Made by a program: the position numbers and the translations under genes | Shown here: positions 63,128 through 64,000 of the stretch, in pieces | How positions within the stretch are numbered: the first letter of the stretch is position 1 | How the letters are laid out: each line of letters opens with the position of its first letter | Origin: Clavibacter californiensis | GTDB taxonomy: Bacteria > Actinomycetota > Actinomycetes > Actinomycetales > Microbacteriaceae | Direction of reading: 5' to 3' | NCBI RefSeq assembly: GCF_021952865.1 | Contig: NZ_CP040792.1 | Span: 2,294,001-2,358,000, forward strand | DNA: 64,000 nt | Notes under the pieces: generated by a model | Told to the model about the DNA's origin: nothing | Database searches by the model: none | Seen by the model: only the letters and a program-made list of their open reading frames with translations

Positions 63128-64000
63128 CGGTCGGCCTTCCCGTCGCCGGACAGCAGGAGGTAGAGGACGGCCATGCGCACCGAGACGCCGTTGGCGACCT
63201 GCTCGCGCACCGTGGACCTCTCCGAGTCGGCGGCGGCGGCGGATATCTCGAGCCCGCGGTTCATGGGCCCCGGGTGCATGACGATCGTATCGGCCCCGAG
63301 GAGCGCGAGCCGCGCGTCGTCGAGGCCCCAGATGCGCGCGTACTCGCGCGGGTTCGGGAAGAAGGCGGCGCGCATGCGCTCGGCCTGGATGCGGAGCATC
63401 ATCACGGCGTCGGGCGCGCCCTCGACGAGCGCCGCGTCGAGGTCGTACCGCACCGTGACGGGCCAGGATCCGACGCCCACCGGCACGAGCGTGGGCGGTG
63501 CGACGAGCGTGACCTCGGCGCCGAGCGTCGTGAGCAGCCACGCGTTCGAGCGGGCGACGCGGGAGTGCAGCACGTCGCCGACGATGACGACGCGCGTGCC
63601 GTCGAGCCCCTTGCCCCGCGCGGCGGATCCGTGCAGCCTGCGGCGGATGGTGAACGCGTCGAGCAGCGCCTGCGTGGGGTGCTCGTGCGTGCCGTCGCCC
63701 GCGTTGACGATCCCGGCGTCGATCCAGCCGCTGCCGGCGAGCGTGTGCGGCGCGCCCGACGACGGGTGCCGGACGACCACGCCGTCGGCGCCCATCGCCT
63801 GCAGCGTCTGCGCGGTGTCCTTGAGGCTCTCGCCCTTGGAGACGCTCGACCCCTTCGCGCTGAAGTTGATGACGTCGGCCGACAGGCGCTTGGCGGCGGC
63901 CTCGAACGAGATGCGGGTGCGGGTGGAGTCCTCGAAGAAGAGGTTGACGACCGTGCGCCCGCGGAGCGCGGGCGTCTTCTTGATCTCGCGCGTGCCGACG
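63124..64000 (-). CDS. pyrB: Aspartate carbamoyltransferase (5' end outside window)
   Basis: Joins carbamoyl phosphate and aspartate, the committed step of UMP synthesis. About 291 C-terminal residues are visible and the frame stays open to base 64000, so only a short N-terminal piece is missing. The carbamoyl-phosphate motif [13 protein letters not shown] is encoded near 63890-63930. The aspartate-binding half contains [17 protein letters not shown] and [10 protein letters not shown]. No regulatory PyrI is seen. Its stop overlaps the pyrC ATG; pyrR, if present, would lie upstream of the window. Confidence 0.96.
   Translation of the reverse strand, partial: VGTREIKKTPALRGRTVVNLFFEDSTRTRISFEAAAKRLSADVINFSAKGSSVSKGESLKDTAQTLQAMGADGVVVRHPSSGAPHTLAGSGWIDAGIVNAGDGTHEHPTQALLDAFTIRRRLHGSAARGKGLDGTRVVIVGDVLHSRVARSNAWLLTTLGAEVTLVAPPTLVPVGVGSWPVTVRYDLDAALVEGAPDAVMMLRIQAERMRAAFFPNPREYARIWGLDDARLALLGADTIVMHPGPMNRGLEISAAAADSERSTVREQVANGVSVRMAVLYLLLSGDGKADR

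Overview
This 64 kb window is gene-dense, very GC-rich chromosomal DNA from a high-GC Gram-positive bacterium. The actinobacterial gene set (opcA, whiA, rbpA, an mIHF-type domain, an ANTAR response regulator) and the gene order point to Actinomycetota, most likely Micrococcales/Microbacteriaceae. A Clavibacter-like organism is my best guess, from memory of gene content rather than from any search. I see no insertion sequence, prophage, CRISPR array, integron or toxin-antitoxin pair. No stretch longer than 300 bases lacks a gene.

Layout. 1-7287 (+): pentose phosphate operon tkt(partial)-tal-pgi-zwf-opcA-pgl, mostly coupled by overlapping start/stop codons. A convergent terminator at 7430-7460 separates it from a minus-strand block. 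7482-14088 (-): rapZ-whiA, sodA, gap-pgk-tpiA, secG-rbpA (lower glycolysis, secretion, transcription). 14164-23328 (-): rpsA, coaE, uvrB, uvrA, uvrC (ribosomal S1, CoA, excision repair). 23515-28377 (-): polA, an orphan PTS EIIA and a DUF885 hydrolase. 28431-28865 (+): a thioesterase. 28905-29513 (-): an ANTAR regulator. 29598-29680 (+): tRNA-Leu(CAA). 29778-46209 (-), in order of transcription: hisE-hisG-hisF-hisI-trpE-trpM, then the HGxxPAAW gene-trpC-trpB-trpA-lgt, then gltB-gltD, then pyk. 46319-64000 (-), in order of transcription: pyrB(partial)-pyrC-PH-like-carA-carB-pyrF-gmk-rpoZ-coaBC-metK-priA-fmt-rsmB-rpe-FKBP.

The genes supply core metabolism: NADPH and pentoses, glycolysis, glutamate, histidine, tryptophan, UMP, GMP/GDP, CoA and SAM. 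They also cover DNA repair, translation initiation, lipoprotein maturation, and RNA polymerase accessory factors (RbpA, omega). Order within blocks closely resembles Mycobacterium tuberculosis (approximately Rv1380-Rv1408, Rv1606-Rv1638 and Rv1420-Rv1449), but the blocks are joined differently.

The window is overwhelmingly conserved housekeeping DNA, and I did not find a convincing new defence or mobile system. The most interesting observations are (i) a fusion of an actinobacterial IHF (mIHF) domain to guanylate kinase; (ii) a recurrent -10-like hexamer (TAGRCT/TANNNT) placed 6-7 nt before start codons, suggesting leaderless transcription of several genes, twice built on the preceding gene's TAG stop codon; and (iii) many strong GC-rich hairpins that divide the minus strand into likely transcription units.
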